A DNA stretch of 64,000 bases, from contig NZ_QUHC01000005.1 of NCBI RefSeq assembly GCF_003479425.1, positions 248,001 to 312,000 on the forward strand, in the 5' to 3' direction. A program made the position numbers and the translations under genes. Position 1 is the first letter of the stretch. Each line of letters opens with the position of its first letter. The DNA comes from Odoribacter sp. AF15-53 (GTDB taxonomy: Bacteria > Bacteroidota > Bacteroidia > Bacteroidales > Marinifilaceae). Shown piece after piece: positions 36,201 to 45,318 of this stretch. The notes under the pieces are model-generated. The model did no database searches. It worked only from the letters and a program-made list of their open reading frames with translations, and was not told the origin of the DNA.

Positions 36201-36860
36201 GTGTACTATATTGATAGAGAAGGAGGTTTGCCTAAGCCGTTGAACACGGATGGAGGTTATGGAATCTTTTTTCAAGGAACACGTAAGATACTGGACCTGA
36301 ATAGTGATGGCTCAATTGATGAAAAAGACAAATATTATGCAGAAACACCTCTCCCGCTAGCGCATGGAGGTATTTCCAATGAAATTCGATGGAAACAATT
36401 TGATTTGAATGTCTTTTTCGTGTATTCATTGGGACGTCATATCATTAATCAGGCAAAATATCAACGTGCAAGTGTTGCGTTCGGGGATGAAAGCCCGTTG
36501 TTGAATGATGTTCGAAAATATAGCATGTGGGATGGAACCGGTGGTAATTATGATTTCCCGGCTTACCAATCCTACACTAGTTTAGGGTATCAGTCTAACG
36601 GTGGCTTTGATAAAAATATCGAGAGCGTGAATTTTATTCGTTTAAAACAATTGACGCTTGGGTATAATTTGCACGATCGGATAGCCAAGAAGATCGGGCT
36701 TAGCGGTCTGCGTGTTTTCTTGACCATGGAAAATCTGTTTATGATTACGAATTATTCCGGTTTGGATCCCGAAACGGTGGATATTACGAGTGGTATAGAT
36801 ATGTTGCAGACTTATCCGTTGCCAAGGAAATTCACTGTAGGTTTGACTGTTAATTTCTAA
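33273..36860 (+). CDS. SusC/RagA-family TonB-dependent transporter with STN domain
   Basis: A 1195-residue outer-membrane receptor. Signal region (FLVLLFCGLCMAGMPASA); STN signalling domain (about 45-115, LHVKDMPLGDVVKELRKQTG); carboxypeptidase-like beta domain (about 128-205, GVVLDSKQQPLPGVTVKLMG); plug with IAYGQQKKRT, LPTHSFESLLQGHMAGVEV and the SusC motif DAASSAIYGSRAGNGVILIT; then the 22-strand barrel ending in FTVGLTVNF. It imports an oligomer through a lid formed by SusD. The STN domain shows it is tied to the upstream FecR/sigma pair. Confidence 0.96.
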   Translation: MEKNQTKQQNTPRSFCSRSFRTTRAFLVLLFCGLCMAGMPASAQNGNITLHVKDMPLGDVVKELRKQTGKDFLFSNREVDANRKVTVEVVAKPLKEVLPLVFGKDYRFEISDNVVIVRPFVQVTASGQQGVVISGVVLDSKQQPLPGVTVKLMGTTVGTATAQTGKFALRLPITKGTLEFSFVGFKSQQVNFTENTRDSIRIVLQEDVAGLDEVQVIAYGQQKKRTVISSISSIKADDIKELPTHSFESLLQGHMAGVEVNNISGAPGGGGSIVAIRGYNSFFVKDAHGQDAEGADRAYGTPLYVVDGVPMQAFTSPVTGTNTLSSLDPSMIESIEVLKDAASSAIYGSRAGNGVILITTKKGRSGEAKFLVNVSYSASWLPRTPVQSGGQLERWYHLQGLRNTKTPYQAADGTWRMPSSFGEVYNFVAKNEGNQPYYDWFFGTNKGANTSFVLQDSLNSFYNNSTDWYRYGYRTANVYNANIQASGGGDKITYMIGAGYFKEGGIMYGSDFQRLNVMTNISARPTKRLSVDNQISMGYSNRSKGGAKGGAKIGGITVDPMKTSTLVPGSGYIVDELLGRANSVEQKNHDYSARYNMVLNYEIIKNLSLRISGGVDYSQQNMNQFEPSANDERHHWSKSEGTVSRSISLQNENLLNYSYTLKQDHNFSVLLGLSFLKNQVYSNSGGAQKGPNDFIHYVQGTWGDRQGLVDDSDAGSETPVWISAFTYASDFEEDRLNSYFGRLTYNYKEKYMFEATVRRDGSSVFGEKVRWATFPSFAVGWIFSDESFMKPFYWLSLGKIRASWGKSGQKFNQRYLAHGLMGESQNSFYGNIGILPNVNGGVINRKLTWEETAQYDVGLDMSFLDYRLKFTLDYYYRRTTGQLNNMPLQGDIYLHTFQWQNALATTNQGIELELTADIFRETAVKWRMKFNVSRNWNRLDKTIDGYDFENNVIGKPLYRMKVFKTDGFYDTSADVPVYYIDREGGLPKPLNTDGGYGIFFQGTRKILDLNSDGSIDEKDKYYAETPLPLAHGGISNEIRWKQFDLNVFFVYSLGRHIINQAKYQRASVAFGDESPLLNDVRKYSMWDGTGGNYDFPAYQSYTSLGYQSNGGFDKNIESVNFIRLKQLTLGYNLHDRIAKKIGLSGLRVFLTMENLFMITNYSGLDPETVDITSGIDMLQTYPLPRKFTVGLTVNF

Positions 36861-36872
36861 AAAAGAGAGGTT

Positions 36873-38465
36873 ATGAAAAAAATATTTATCATTTTATTCT
36901 TTCTACCGCTTTTTGCTTGTAACGACTGGTTGACTATCGAGTCCGAGAAGTCTGTTACTTATTTGAACTTTTTTAAGAGCGAGAAAGACTTGGAAAGTAC
37001 GTTGATATCCATGTTCGGGTTCGAGAAAAATATTTATGCTTCTTCGATCGTTCATCCCTTTGGGTGGTGCGGGTTGCAAGCTGATAGTCTCGCCGGTAAT
37101 GAAGGCTATCGGGAACTCGATCCCCAGAGTTTTATGAGCAGGAGGTTCATGTTGAGTTGGTCGCAGAATTACAACGCGATTTATCTTGCAAATATGCTTG
37201 AAGAAAACAGATTCCGTTTTGAGAATATTTCGAAAGAGAGAGCGGATTACTGGCTTGCACAGGCTAATTTTATAAAAGCATTGGTCTATTTTAACGTGGC
37301 TCAAAACTGGGGGGATGCTCCCCTGGATCAACCGACGGAATCTATCGAGGCTGTTGGTAAAAGCCCTGTCGATTCTCTGTTCGCGCGAGCCTTGAGTGCT
37401 GCTGAAAAAGCATTAATACTTCCCACGTATGACAAGTTGACGGATGCCAACGGTGAGGCCGTAACTTCTAAACAATATGCCAGTTTGGGAACGGTTCATA
37501 CGTTGCTTACCCATATTTACGCGTGGATGGGAGGATTGTACGGCAAGGAGGAGTACTGGAGAAAAGCGGAAGAACACGCCTCACTCGTGATTGATGGAAA
37601 GGTCGGGGACTATAGGTTGGAAAAGACGGTAGGGGATATGGTGAATAACACGTTAGGACCTGTTAGAAACAGTAGTGAAACGATTTTTAGTATTGCTGTA
37701 AATAATCAGGATGATGATCGAAGGGCGCAAGTGGAATTTTATTCTATTTATCCCGGGCAGGCATTAATAAATTATCCCTATTTAACCAACGATCTTAGAG
37801 AACTCGAAAAGTCCGGATATATAAAAATGTTGGTTACTACCGTGGAAGAAATATTCCCGGAGAAGACGGATACCCGGAGGGTGGAGTTCTGGAAAGATTT
37901 GGGGAAACAAAAAATAGATTCAATGCTGGTCTGGGATGAGGAAATTGGAGATTTTAAACAAGAATATATTTATTCTGAATATGCCTTTATAAATAAATGG
38001 AATAAACCCTATTATTCAACGGATCAGACGGTGATCGAACATCTTGGAGGGGTTGCGCCTTTGCTGGTCATGGAAGGAGATCGGGTGGTTTGGCGATTGG
38101 CGGATTTGATTTTGCTTCGGGCTGAATGCCGGGCCCGGTTGAAGATGGCAACTGCAAAAGATGATTTGGATGTAATTCGTGAAAGAGCGGGACTGGGAAA
38201 ATATGCGGGTAGTGGTACCGCGGATATGGAAGAATTACGGAAAGAGATTTTTCATGAACGGGAGAGAGAGCTTTTCGGCGAGGGACAGCGCTATTATGAT
38301 ATCGTGAGAAATGGATATTTCCGGGATGAATTGTCTGCTGCCTACAAGAGTCTGACGGATGCTGATGTGAAAGACGGGGCTCTTTATCTGCCTGTTGCTC
38401 GCAATTCTTTTGAGAAAAACACATTATTGAAACAAAATAATTATTGGTTATGGCATCAACAATAA
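36873..38465 (+). CDS. SusD/RagB-family surface lipoprotein
   Basis: A 530-residue lipoprotein: signal FIILFFLPLFAC with lipid Cys at about residue 16, then the TPR-based SusD fold (RADYWLAQANFIKALVYFNV, NWGDAPL, LADLILLRAECRARL and the C-terminal HERERELFGEGQRYYDIVRN). It binds substrate at the surface over the SusC barrel. It begins 12 bases after susC. Sequence does not reveal the ligand. Confidence 0.96.
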   Translation: MKKIFIILFFLPLFACNDWLTIESEKSVTYLNFFKSEKDLESTLISMFGFEKNIYASSIVHPFGWCGLQADSLAGNEGYRELDPQSFMSRRFMLSWSQNYNAIYLANMLEENRFRFENISKERADYWLAQANFIKALVYFNVAQNWGDAPLDQPTESIEAVGKSPVDSLFARALSAAEKALILPTYDKLTDANGEAVTSKQYASLGTVHTLLTHIYAWMGGLYGKEEYWRKAEEHASLVIDGKVGDYRLEKTVGDMVNNTLGPVRNSSETIFSIAVNNQDDDRRAQVEFYSIYPGQALINYPYLTNDLRELEKSGYIKMLVTTVEEIFPEKTDTRRVEFWKDLGKQKIDSMLVWDEEIGDFKQEYIYSEYAFINKWNKPYYSTDQTVIEHLGGVAPLLVMEGDRVVWRLADLILLRAECRARLKMATAKDDLDVIRERAGLGKYAGSGTADMEELRKEIFHERERELFGEGQRYYDIVRNGYFRDELSAAYKSLTDADVKDGALYLPVARNSFEKNTLLKQNNYWLWHQQ

Positions 38466-39100
38466 AAAATATATGCAAGGGAGTAATTATCATGGTTGCT
38501 GTGGTATTTTGTTCCTGCACGAAGTACGAATATATAGATGGAGGATTAGCAAATGGAGTACACGATTGTTCTATGTGGGATTATTTTCACACGAACGGTT
38601 ATGACTGGGACTCCACGAAAGTGATGATCGAGCATGCGGGTATGAAATCATTTTTTGATGGTACCGGTGAGTACAAGCAAATTACTTTTTTCGGGATAAC
38701 GAATCATGTTATTTGCCGTTACTTATTGGAAAAAGGTTATACTCGCGTGAGTGACATTGACGTGGCTGATTGTAAAAAACTTTTGGAAGCCTTGATTGTT
38801 CCTAAAAGGCTTATGACGGAAGAAATTCCGGAGGGACGTCGGTTGGTTATCAAGGATAATATCACGGAAGAAGGAGGCGCTGTTTACGAAAGTGTACGAG
38901 GTGAACTTTTCTTGTGGAAATTGCAAGACCCGTATCAAGGAATGGAACATGCGGGAGCTTTTCACCTGTATATTGCTATCCGGAATAACGAGAAAGCAAA
39001 GCCAGAGGTTGTCGCGTCTTCGAATATTCAAACCAATAATGGGGTAGTACAATCTTTGAATTATGACTTTAATGTAAGTAACTTTTTAATTAATAGATGA
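38444..39100 (+). CDS. FAS1 (fasciclin)-like surface lipoprotein
   Basis: A 218-residue protein. Start region MVMASTIKNICKGVIIMVAVVFCSC gives a lipoprotein signal; the ATG at 38444 overlaps the end of the SusD gene by 22 bases (38450 is an alternative). The body (about 40-190) looks like a fasciclin domain: SMWDYFHTNGYDWDSTKVMI, ITFFGITNHVICRYLLEKGY and LLEALIVPKRLMTEEIP. FAS1 lipoproteins often follow SusCD and are thought to be accessory binding or adhesion proteins. Confidence 0.7.
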   Translation: MVMASTIKNICKGVIIMVAVVFCSCTKYEYIDGGLANGVHDCSMWDYFHTNGYDWDSTKVMIEHAGMKSFFDGTGEYKQITFFGITNHVICRYLLEKGYTRVSDIDVADCKKLLEALIVPKRLMTEEIPEGRRLVIKDNITEEGGAVYESVRGELFLWKLQDPYQGMEHAGAFHLYIAIRNNEKAKPEVVASSNIQTNNGVVQSLNYDFNVSNFLINR

Positions 39101-39861
39101 TGAAAAAGATATGGTATATATTAATAGTCGGATGTTCGTTGGGCTTCTTCGCTTGTAACGATGTCGAAGTCGGCTATTTGGACGTGAAGAACGCAGCGTA
39201 TGCTGTAGACAGTTTGCATATCTATAAGGTTGAAGAGACTTTGGATAAATATAATGCTGATTATAATGAACACATGTCATCTTTGCTTGATGAGATCAAG
39301 GAATTACAAAAAAAGGAAGCTGACATGGGAGACGAATTGGATAACCTCATGGATCAAATATATGATTTGATGGATCTTCAGGATGCGGCAACTAGTGATG
39401 AGGAATATGAGGAGCTTGGGATACAAATTGAGGAATTGAATAACTCGTATAAGGTTCTTTTTGCTAAATATAGGGAATTAGGGAAGGAAATTGCAAGTAT
39501 TAAAGAGAATACAGTTGATAAGGTTGCTCAAGAGTTGGGATTTGCGAGTGAAGCAATCATGAAAAGTGAAATCGTTAAACTTGAAAATCGAATTAAATAT
39601 CAGTCCCCGTGGGTAACTCAACCCATAGAAAGTGTGTTGGGAACGGAACCTTTGTCGTATGCTATCGCGAACGTGAGGAACGATAACCCGGGAAATGCGG
39701 AGTTATTTCGTAAATCGTTGACCATTTTGGGGGGAGGACGTATGAATGTCGCGTTTGATTGTAAGGCTCCCGCGGGAAGGTATGTCGTGTCGGTAGCGAT
39801 TGAAAACGAGGGACAGTATGCTGTCTTGGAAGAAGCATTCACTTTTATAGTGGATAAATAG
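39097..39861 (+). CDS. Coiled-coil lipoprotein of the SusCD locus
   Basis: A 254-residue lipoprotein (signal ending LGFFAC). Its ATG overlaps the upstream stop by 4 bases (ATGA). Residues about 45-165 form a long acidic coiled coil (MSSLLDEIKELQKKEADMGD and EELGIQIEELNNSYKVLFAK); the C-terminal 85 residues look like a beta domain (MNVAFDCKAPAGRYVVSVAI). Likely a surface-exposed accessory subunit; I cannot name the family with certainty. Confidence 0.75.
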   Translation: MMKKIWYILIVGCSLGFFACNDVEVGYLDVKNAAYAVDSLHIYKVEETLDKYNADYNEHMSSLLDEIKELQKKEADMGDELDNLMDQIYDLMDLQDAATSDEEYEELGIQIEELNNSYKVLFAKYRELGKEIASIKENTVDKVAQELGFASEAIMKSEIVKLENRIKYQSPWVTQPIESVLGTEPLSYAIANVRNDNPGNAELFRKSLTILGGGRMNVAFDCKAPAGRYVVSVAIENEGQYAVLEEAFTFIVDK

Positions 39862-39935
39862 TTTGATTCTGAGATTTATGATTTGCGGTGGGACCGCCTG
39901 TCGCGGGTCATAAATCTTGAATAACGATTCTTGTA
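39862..39935. repeat. 8-bp-period inverted repeat inside the SusCD operon
   Basis: AGATTTATGA (39872-39881) is perfectly inverted at 39908-39917, flanked by GATT-type units at about 8-base spacing and enclosing a GC hairpin (GCGGTGGGACCGC, 39884-39896). It resembles the elements at 13910 and 49809 in arm composition but not in centre. It could form a transcript-processing hairpin. Confidence 0.6.
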
Positions 39936-39953
39936 AAAATTAAATCCGAGTTT

Positions 39954-41231
39954 ATGGTGAAATTATTTTATATGTTAGCATTCTTGTTCGGGATGCTGGG
40001 GAATTTGTCTGCTCAAATCGTTATGTTCCAGGGTTCTTATGAAGAAGCTTTGAGGAAGGCAAAAGAGGAAAAGAAGGATTTGTTCGTTGATTTTTATGCC
40101 GATTGGTGCGGGCCGTGCAAGGCGATGGCGACACGGATATTCACGTTGCCGGAGGTGGGAGATTATTTCAACGCTCATTTTGTTTGCGTGCAGGTGAACG
40201 TGGAGGCGAAGGAGAATGGCGAGGTGGTAAAGAAATATGACGTGAAGGCGTTGCCCACGATGGTTTTTGTTAGCCGTGAAGGCAAAGAGATGAGACGGGT
40301 GCAGGGTGCCATGGAGGCGGCAGGCCTTCTGAAAGAGGCAAAGATCGCGAGAGGGGAGGAGTTGAGTTTTGTGCAGATGTACGAGAAGTTCAAGAAGAAA
40401 AAGAATAATTTGGAATTGCAACAGCAGTTATTGCTGGACGCACCTTTTTTCCTGCCGACGCAGGAGGGGTACGAGCGTCAGAAGTGGATGACCCGGATCG
40501 AGAGCCTTTTCCCGGATTACTTGAAAAACAAGAAACTGGAGAACATGATTAACGAGAAGGATTTTCAGATATTGACGTTGTATCATCCCCAGACTTCGAA
40601 AGAAGATCCGGTCTTCGATTTCATTGCCGGCAATTATGACAAGTTCCAGCAAGTGGTGAAAAAAGAGGAGGTGGCGGGTTTCCTTATGGCGATGAATAAC
40701 GGGTACATTATCCAGTTGTGCAAGAAAGGCGACTTGGCTTACAGAGATCGTTTGAATCGGGTGAACAAGGATTTGAAACCGGTGTATGGCGAAATCTCGT
40801 TCGGTTCATTAAGCGTGTTGGATGCGATCACTTTACTCGCGGACGCGACTTATTATCTATACCGGCATGACGAGGCCAAGTTCTTCGAGAATATGGATAA
40901 ATATTTTGCTGGCAAGGGGGAGCAAACCGATGCGGGTGATTACGGTCAGGCATTGGAGGATTTGTCGATGGCTTATAATGGGCAATTGTCAAAGAATGCC
41001 TACATGAAATCCATTATTTGGATCACGAAAGCTTTGGAAAAAAAGGATTTAGATGCCGAATTGCATACACGCTTCCTGATGATCATGGCTCAATGTTTCC
41101 AGAACACGGATAACGTGGAAAAAGCCAAGCAATGTTTGAACCAGGCTTTCGTGGTAAGTGCCGGGATCGAAAACCAGACGCAGATGCAATATATGCAAGG
41201 GATGATAAAACAAACTTTGGAAAGCTTATGA
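39954..41231 (+). CDS. Periplasmic thioredoxin-fold protein
   Basis: A 425-residue protein with signal FYMLAFLFGMLGNLSA. N-terminal thioredoxin domain (about 22-135) with active site DFYADWCGPCKAM and cis-Pro loop ALPTMVFV; the remaining 290 residues are helical, TPR-like (for example QCFQNTDNVEKAKQCLNQAF). The intact CGPC predicts disulfide exchange in the periplasm. It is joined to the M16 peptidase gene by a 4-base overlap. Confidence 0.88.
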   Translation: MVKLFYMLAFLFGMLGNLSAQIVMFQGSYEEALRKAKEEKKDLFVDFYADWCGPCKAMATRIFTLPEVGDYFNAHFVCVQVNVEAKENGEVVKKYDVKALPTMVFVSREGKEMRRVQGAMEAAGLLKEAKIARGEELSFVQMYEKFKKKKNNLELQQQLLLDAPFFLPTQEGYERQKWMTRIESLFPDYLKNKKLENMINEKDFQILTLYHPQTSKEDPVFDFIAGNYDKFQQVVKKEEVAGFLMAMNNGYIIQLCKKGDLAYRDRLNRVNKDLKPVYGEISFGSLSVLDAITLLADATYYLYRHDEAKFFENMDKYFAGKGEQTDAGDYGQALEDLSMAYNGQLSKNAYMKSIIWITKALEKKDLDAELHTRFLMIMAQCFQNTDNVEKAKQCLNQAFVVSAGIENQTQMQYMQGMIKQTLESL

Positions 41232-43999
41232 AAAGAGGATACGCGCTGATTATTTTACTTTGTTCGTGGCAATTGATTTTTGCCCAAGAGCAGGGAGACG
41301 TGTTCCGTCACGGGAAGTTGAAGAACGGGTTGACATATTACGTACGTCACTCGAAAACAACTCCCCGGCATGCAGACTTTTATCTCGTGCAGAACGTGGG
41401 AGCCTTGCTGGAGGAGGATAACCAGAACGGGTTGGCTCATTTCTTGGAGCACATGGCGTTCAACGGGAGCGAGAGTTTCAAGGAGGGAATCCCGCGCTTC
41501 TTGAACCGTCGGGGGATAAAACAATTTAACGCCATGACGGGGCAGGATGAAACAATTTACCACATTAACTATGTACCCGTGAGTGATCAGTCGTTGGTGG
41601 ATTCGTGCCTGCTGGTGTTGAAAGACTGGTCGGGGTTTTTGTTGCTCAATCCCGTGGAGATCGACAAGGAACGGGGCGTGATCTTCGAGGAGAGGCGTTC
41701 CCGTCGGGACGTGAATACCCGGATTCGGGAACAGGTGGATCCTTACGTGTTTAACCATAGCAGGTATGCCACGCGTGATGTTATCGGTACTGTGGAGGTG
41801 TTGAGTAATTTCACCCCGGAAGAGCTACGGGCATACTATCACGATTTTTATCGTCCGGATCAGCAGGCGGTGATTATCGTCGGGGACGTGGATGCGATAA
41901 AGATCGAGGAGAAGATCCGGCAAATGTTCGGTTCTATCCCGAAACGGGAGAATCCCAAACCGAGGTTTGTTTGCGAGATTCCGGATAATTTGGAACCGTA
42001 TTACGTGAAGGTTCAGGATAAGGAGATCACCTCTCCGTCGATTATCCTAACCAAACGGATACGGGAGGATTCAACGCTTTCGCCCAAAGAACGGTTGAGG
42101 AATAATTTGCTTCAACAGTTTTATAACAAGATCATGGAGAAACAGTTGGAAGCGTATATCAATGCCCGTGATCCGTTTTTTACGATGACAATGATGAATC
42201 ACGGGAAGCTCGTGCGGAATTATAATCGTTGGCAGGTGTACGTGCAGGCATATCCGGGCAAGGAACGGCAAGCATTGAAAGAGTTGCTGGAGGCGATAGA
42301 ACGGGTCAAACGTTTTTTTCTGAACGAGAAAGAGTTGAAGAAACAGGTCGACGCTTACCTGCCGGGATTGGAAGAGACGGGAAAGAATAAGGACAGGCTT
42401 GCGAATAGTACTTACGTGCAACTTTACCAGAATAATTTTTTGGAGGGTAACCCGGTGTTGAGTGTCGAGGAAGATGTCGCGTTCTCCCGAGAGATCCTGT
42501 CGAAATTGACGGCGAAAGATTTGCAGGAGTGGGTAGATTCCTGGTATAACGATGACAAGAATTGGATATACGTGATGCAAAGTGCGGATGCTTCTTACGA
42601 TTTCCCGACGCGTGACGAGATTACAAAGATCCGGCATGATGCATCGTTGGCAGAACTGAACGCGTTGGATTTTGATTTAACTGCTGTACCCTTGATGGAT
42701 TTCGAGGTGAAAGGTGGGGAGATTGTCAAGGAAAAGAATATTAAAATGTTGGATGCGGAAGAATGGACTCTTTCTAACGGAGCCAAAGTGTATTACAAAT
42801 TCACGAAAGCGGATGGAGTAAAGGTGAGTTTGATGGGCGAGAGTAAGGGGGGGATGTCTTTGCTCCCGGCAGGGGATTTGCCCTCGGCTGCGGCACTTTC
42901 TCGTTTGATGATGCGTTCCGGCCTGTATAAACACGATATGCGGATGATGCAGGAGATACTGAAAGGGCATCATATTGTTCCGAATATTGCCCTGAATGAG
43001 AGGTCGGAAGGCGTGAGCGCTTATTGCGACAGCGTGGAGGCGAAAATGATGTTCCAGATCATTTACCTCTTTTTCGAGAAACCCCGTTTTAGCCGGGATG
43101 ACTTCGATAAGTTTGTTTATATGAGTAAGATGCAGGAACAGAATAAGGTACTCACGGTGAATGATACGATAGCCGAACAGATGAAAAAATTGCGGGTCAA
43201 GGATTCTCCCCGCTTGTGGGAAGTGAACGAGGCGTATTATGATGCGATGAACTATGATAAGATGGTGGCTATTTATAAGGATCGTTTTCAGGATGCTTTC
43301 GATTTCACGTTCTACCTGACGGGTAATATCCCGCGAGAAGAAGCCCGGACGTTGGTGAGACAGTATTTGGGTGCGATCCCGTCCATTTATCGGAAAGAGC
43401 AACCCGTGAAGCATAGCTTGAAGAAAGAGGGGTCTATCACGGAAACGATCGAGGCGAATTTGCCGGACGAGAAATATTACGTGAATATCGAATTCTCAAA
43501 CAAGTTGAAATTGAAATCCGAGGAGGATTTGGCGATAGATATTATCCAGTTGATTTTGAATAATCGTTATCGTGATATCATCCGGGAAGACGAGGGCGGT
43601 TCGTACGGGGTCAACGTGGATGCTTCTTACTCGAAGGGTGTTGATGCCGGTCAATATCTGGGCGTGAGTTTCGAAACGAACACGACCAAAGGTGACCGGA
43701 TGCGAGCCATCGTGCATGAACAAATCCGTAAACTCGTGGACGAGGGAGTGAGTGACGAGGACGTGGAGGATGCCGTTTTGATGATGAGGAAAGGCCGGGC
43801 TTCCGTGCTGGAAAACCGGGGGAATGCTCATTGGATGGAGGCTTTGCGTTATTATGCCGAAACGGGTAAGGATATAGATTCTCCCGCCTATTTCGAGAAA
43901 CCGTTGGAAAAGCTTAACGGGAAAGCGGTACAGGCTTTGGCAAAGAAATTTTTCGATTCGGCCGAATGCGTGGATATCGTGGTGAAGTCGAAAGAGTAA
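41228..43999 (+). CDS. M16 (insulinase-family) zinc peptidase
   Basis: A 923-residue exported peptidase. The true start is ATG 41228, overlapping the stop of the thioredoxin gene (ATGA), and gives a proper signal (ALIILLCSWQLIFA). The inverted zinc motif HFLEH with FLEHMAFNGS lies at about residues 69-73; the downstream Glu ligand is in the ERGVIFEERRSRR segment. Two M16 half-repeats follow (peptidase_M16_C, DFYRPDQQAVIIVGDV). Its place at the end of a SusCD operon suggests that the locus handles peptides. Confidence 0.93.
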   Translation: MKRGYALIILLCSWQLIFAQEQGDVFRHGKLKNGLTYYVRHSKTTPRHADFYLVQNVGALLEEDNQNGLAHFLEHMAFNGSESFKEGIPRFLNRRGIKQFNAMTGQDETIYHINYVPVSDQSLVDSCLLVLKDWSGFLLLNPVEIDKERGVIFEERRSRRDVNTRIREQVDPYVFNHSRYATRDVIGTVEVLSNFTPEELRAYYHDFYRPDQQAVIIVGDVDAIKIEEKIRQMFGSIPKRENPKPRFVCEIPDNLEPYYVKVQDKEITSPSIILTKRIREDSTLSPKERLRNNLLQQFYNKIMEKQLEAYINARDPFFTMTMMNHGKLVRNYNRWQVYVQAYPGKERQALKELLEAIERVKRFFLNEKELKKQVDAYLPGLEETGKNKDRLANSTYVQLYQNNFLEGNPVLSVEEDVAFSREILSKLTAKDLQEWVDSWYNDDKNWIYVMQSADASYDFPTRDEITKIRHDASLAELNALDFDLTAVPLMDFEVKGGEIVKEKNIKMLDAEEWTLSNGAKVYYKFTKADGVKVSLMGESKGGMSLLPAGDLPSAAALSRLMMRSGLYKHDMRMMQEILKGHHIVPNIALNERSEGVSAYCDSVEAKMMFQIIYLFFEKPRFSRDDFDKFVYMSKMQEQNKVLTVNDTIAEQMKKLRVKDSPRLWEVNEAYYDAMNYDKMVAIYKDRFQDAFDFTFYLTGNIPREEARTLVRQYLGAIPSIYRKEQPVKHSLKKEGSITETIEANLPDEKYYVNIEFSNKLKLKSEEDLAIDIIQLILNNRYRDIIREDEGGSYGVNVDASYSKGVDAGQYLGVSFETNTTKGDRMRAIVHEQIRKLVDEGVSDEDVEDAVLMMRKGRASVLENRGNAHWMEALRYYAETGKDIDSPAYFEKPLEKLNGKAVQALAKKFFDSAECVDIVVKSKE

Positions 44000-44028
44000 T
44001 TTTAAAGTTGTAGTGTGACTGATGTGAT

Positions 44029-44060
44029 GAGGGAGAGGATGAAAATTCTCTCTCTTTTTC
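44029..44060 (+). terminator. Terminator of the SusCD operon
   Basis: A GGAGAG/CTCTCC-type stem followed by CTTTTTC, 30 bases after the M16 stop. An overlapping alternative stem (ATTCTCTC / GAGAGAAT, 44045-44070) is present. Confidence 0.55.
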
Positions 44061-44113
44061 GTGAGAGAATGGGCGGGTATGTGCAATATTAAATTCCATG
44101 ATGTGAAAAACAA

Positions 44114-44144
44114 ATTATTCTCGTTAATTTTTGACGAGAATAAT
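44114..44144 (-). terminator. Candidate terminator of the rhomboid/EEP operon
   Basis: A perfect 11-base stem (ATTATTCTCGT / ACGAGAATAAT) with a nine-base loop; the minus strand continues TTGTTTTTC. It lies about 140 bases after the stop of the EEP hydrolase gene, so the 3' UTR would be long. Confidence 0.6.
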
Positions 44145-44280
44145 GGCGATATTCAAATCACTCGATCCGAATTAGTAATACGATGTTGATAAAGAAAGGG
44201 TGTACTTTCATGTAGTTAACTGGGGCTATTTCGTTAAAATGAGTTTGTAATAGCAGGGAGAACGAAATAATTGTGTGCTT

Positions 44281-45318
44281 TTATCTGAATTTTAGTTTAC
44301 TCTGAACGGGATAATGATCTGAATATTTGACAGTATCCCGAATGTAGGATACGGTTCTAAGAGTTGGTGCGTGCAGGATGTGGTCGATACGGAACGAGGG
44401 GAATTCCCCGACATAGGTGTTGCCGAGGCCACGTCCTTTTTCGATGAAACTATCTTTCATGTCGGAGGATAACGTGTGGTAGGCAAAAGAGATCGGGGTA
44501 TCGTTGAAATCACCGCAGATGATCACCGGGTAAGGAGATTGTTGCATGTGTTGCTTGATTGTTATGGCTTGCTTGGCCCGATTTCGATTTGCCCGGACCA
44601 GACGAGAGGATATATTTTTAACGCCTTCCGTGGCGTGTTGGGTGTTCCCGCTGGTCAGTTCTTTATAGATTTGCTCTTCATTCTTGCCTAGTCGATAGGA
44701 TTCGAGGTGTACGGCGTATACTCGAATGGTGTCCTTGCCAACAGCGATGTCGCAGTAGAGGCAGGTGGCCGAGTTCCCTTTTTCAAAAGTAATGTCCCCC
44801 TTGTTGACAATCGGGTAACGGGAAATTAACGTGACATCTTTATTTTTGTGATAATACGGGTAAGATGGGAATTTCTTGGACGAGGCTTCCCGACGAGGAA
44901 ATTCCTGCATGCAGACAATATCATTGTCGCTGTCGTTGATATAATCCACGATTCGTTTTGGTGCATCTTTTTCACGAGACCAACCATAGGCATCTAACAT
45001 ACGGATATTGTAGGTCATCAGCGTCAGGTCATGAGGGGTATCCGGGGTCGATTCCGGATTCAGCCCATAGTACGTGGTGATGAGCGGGTAGCCGGAAGCA
45101 ATAATAATCAAGGACAGGAAAGCCATTTTTTTCCACCGGGCGATCCAGTAAATCAGCAGGATGATGTTGGCAACGAGCAGGTAATGATAGGCGAGGCCGA
45201 GTAGAGAGGACGGGTAGAACACGTTCGGGTCAACGTAGGGAGCCGTGTAGCTTCCTAGCAACCCGATCATGGCCACGATCGTGATGATCCTCATTATAAT
45301 GTCAACTAACCTGATCAA
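44281..45318 (-). CDS. Endonuclease/exonuclease/phosphatase-family membrane protein
   Basis: A 345-residue protein with three N-terminal spans (about 8-90) and a C-terminal EEP domain (about 100-345): LMTYNIRMLD, DIVCMQEFPRR (metal Glu), YAVHLESYRLG, VIICGDFNDTPIS and SDHYPVQSKL (catalytic His). Members of this fold cleave phosphodiester bonds in nucleic acids or lipids; with the membrane anchor, a lipid or extracytoplasmic substrate is likely. It overlaps the rhomboid gene by 4 bases. Confidence 0.9.
   Translation of the reverse strand: MIRLVDIIMRIITIVAMIGLLGSYTAPYVDPNVFYPSSLLGLAYHYLLVANIILLIYWIARWKKMAFLSLIIIASGYPLITTYYGLNPESTPDTPHDLTLMTYNIRMLDAYGWSREKDAPKRIVDYINDSDNDIVCMQEFPRREASSKKFPSYPYYHKNKDVTLISRYPIVNKGDITFEKGNSATCLYCDIAVGKDTIRVYAVHLESYRLGKNEEQIYKELTSGNTQHATEGVKNISSRLVRANRNRAKQAITIKQHMQQSPYPVIICGDFNDTPISFAYHTLSSDMKDSFIEKGRGLGNTYVGEFPSFRIDHILHAPTLRTVSYIRDTVKYSDHYPVQSKLKFR

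Noticed and set aside
41132..41227. Upstream extension of the M16 peptidase (32 extra residues)
   Set aside because: It overlaps the end of the thioredoxin gene in another frame, and the start at 41228 gives a proper signal peptide and an ATGA overlap.
39954..41231. Possible fusion of thioredoxin and an enzyme domain
   Set aside because: The C-terminal part is helical and TPR-like with no catalytic motif, as in other Bacteroidota thioredoxin-fold proteins.
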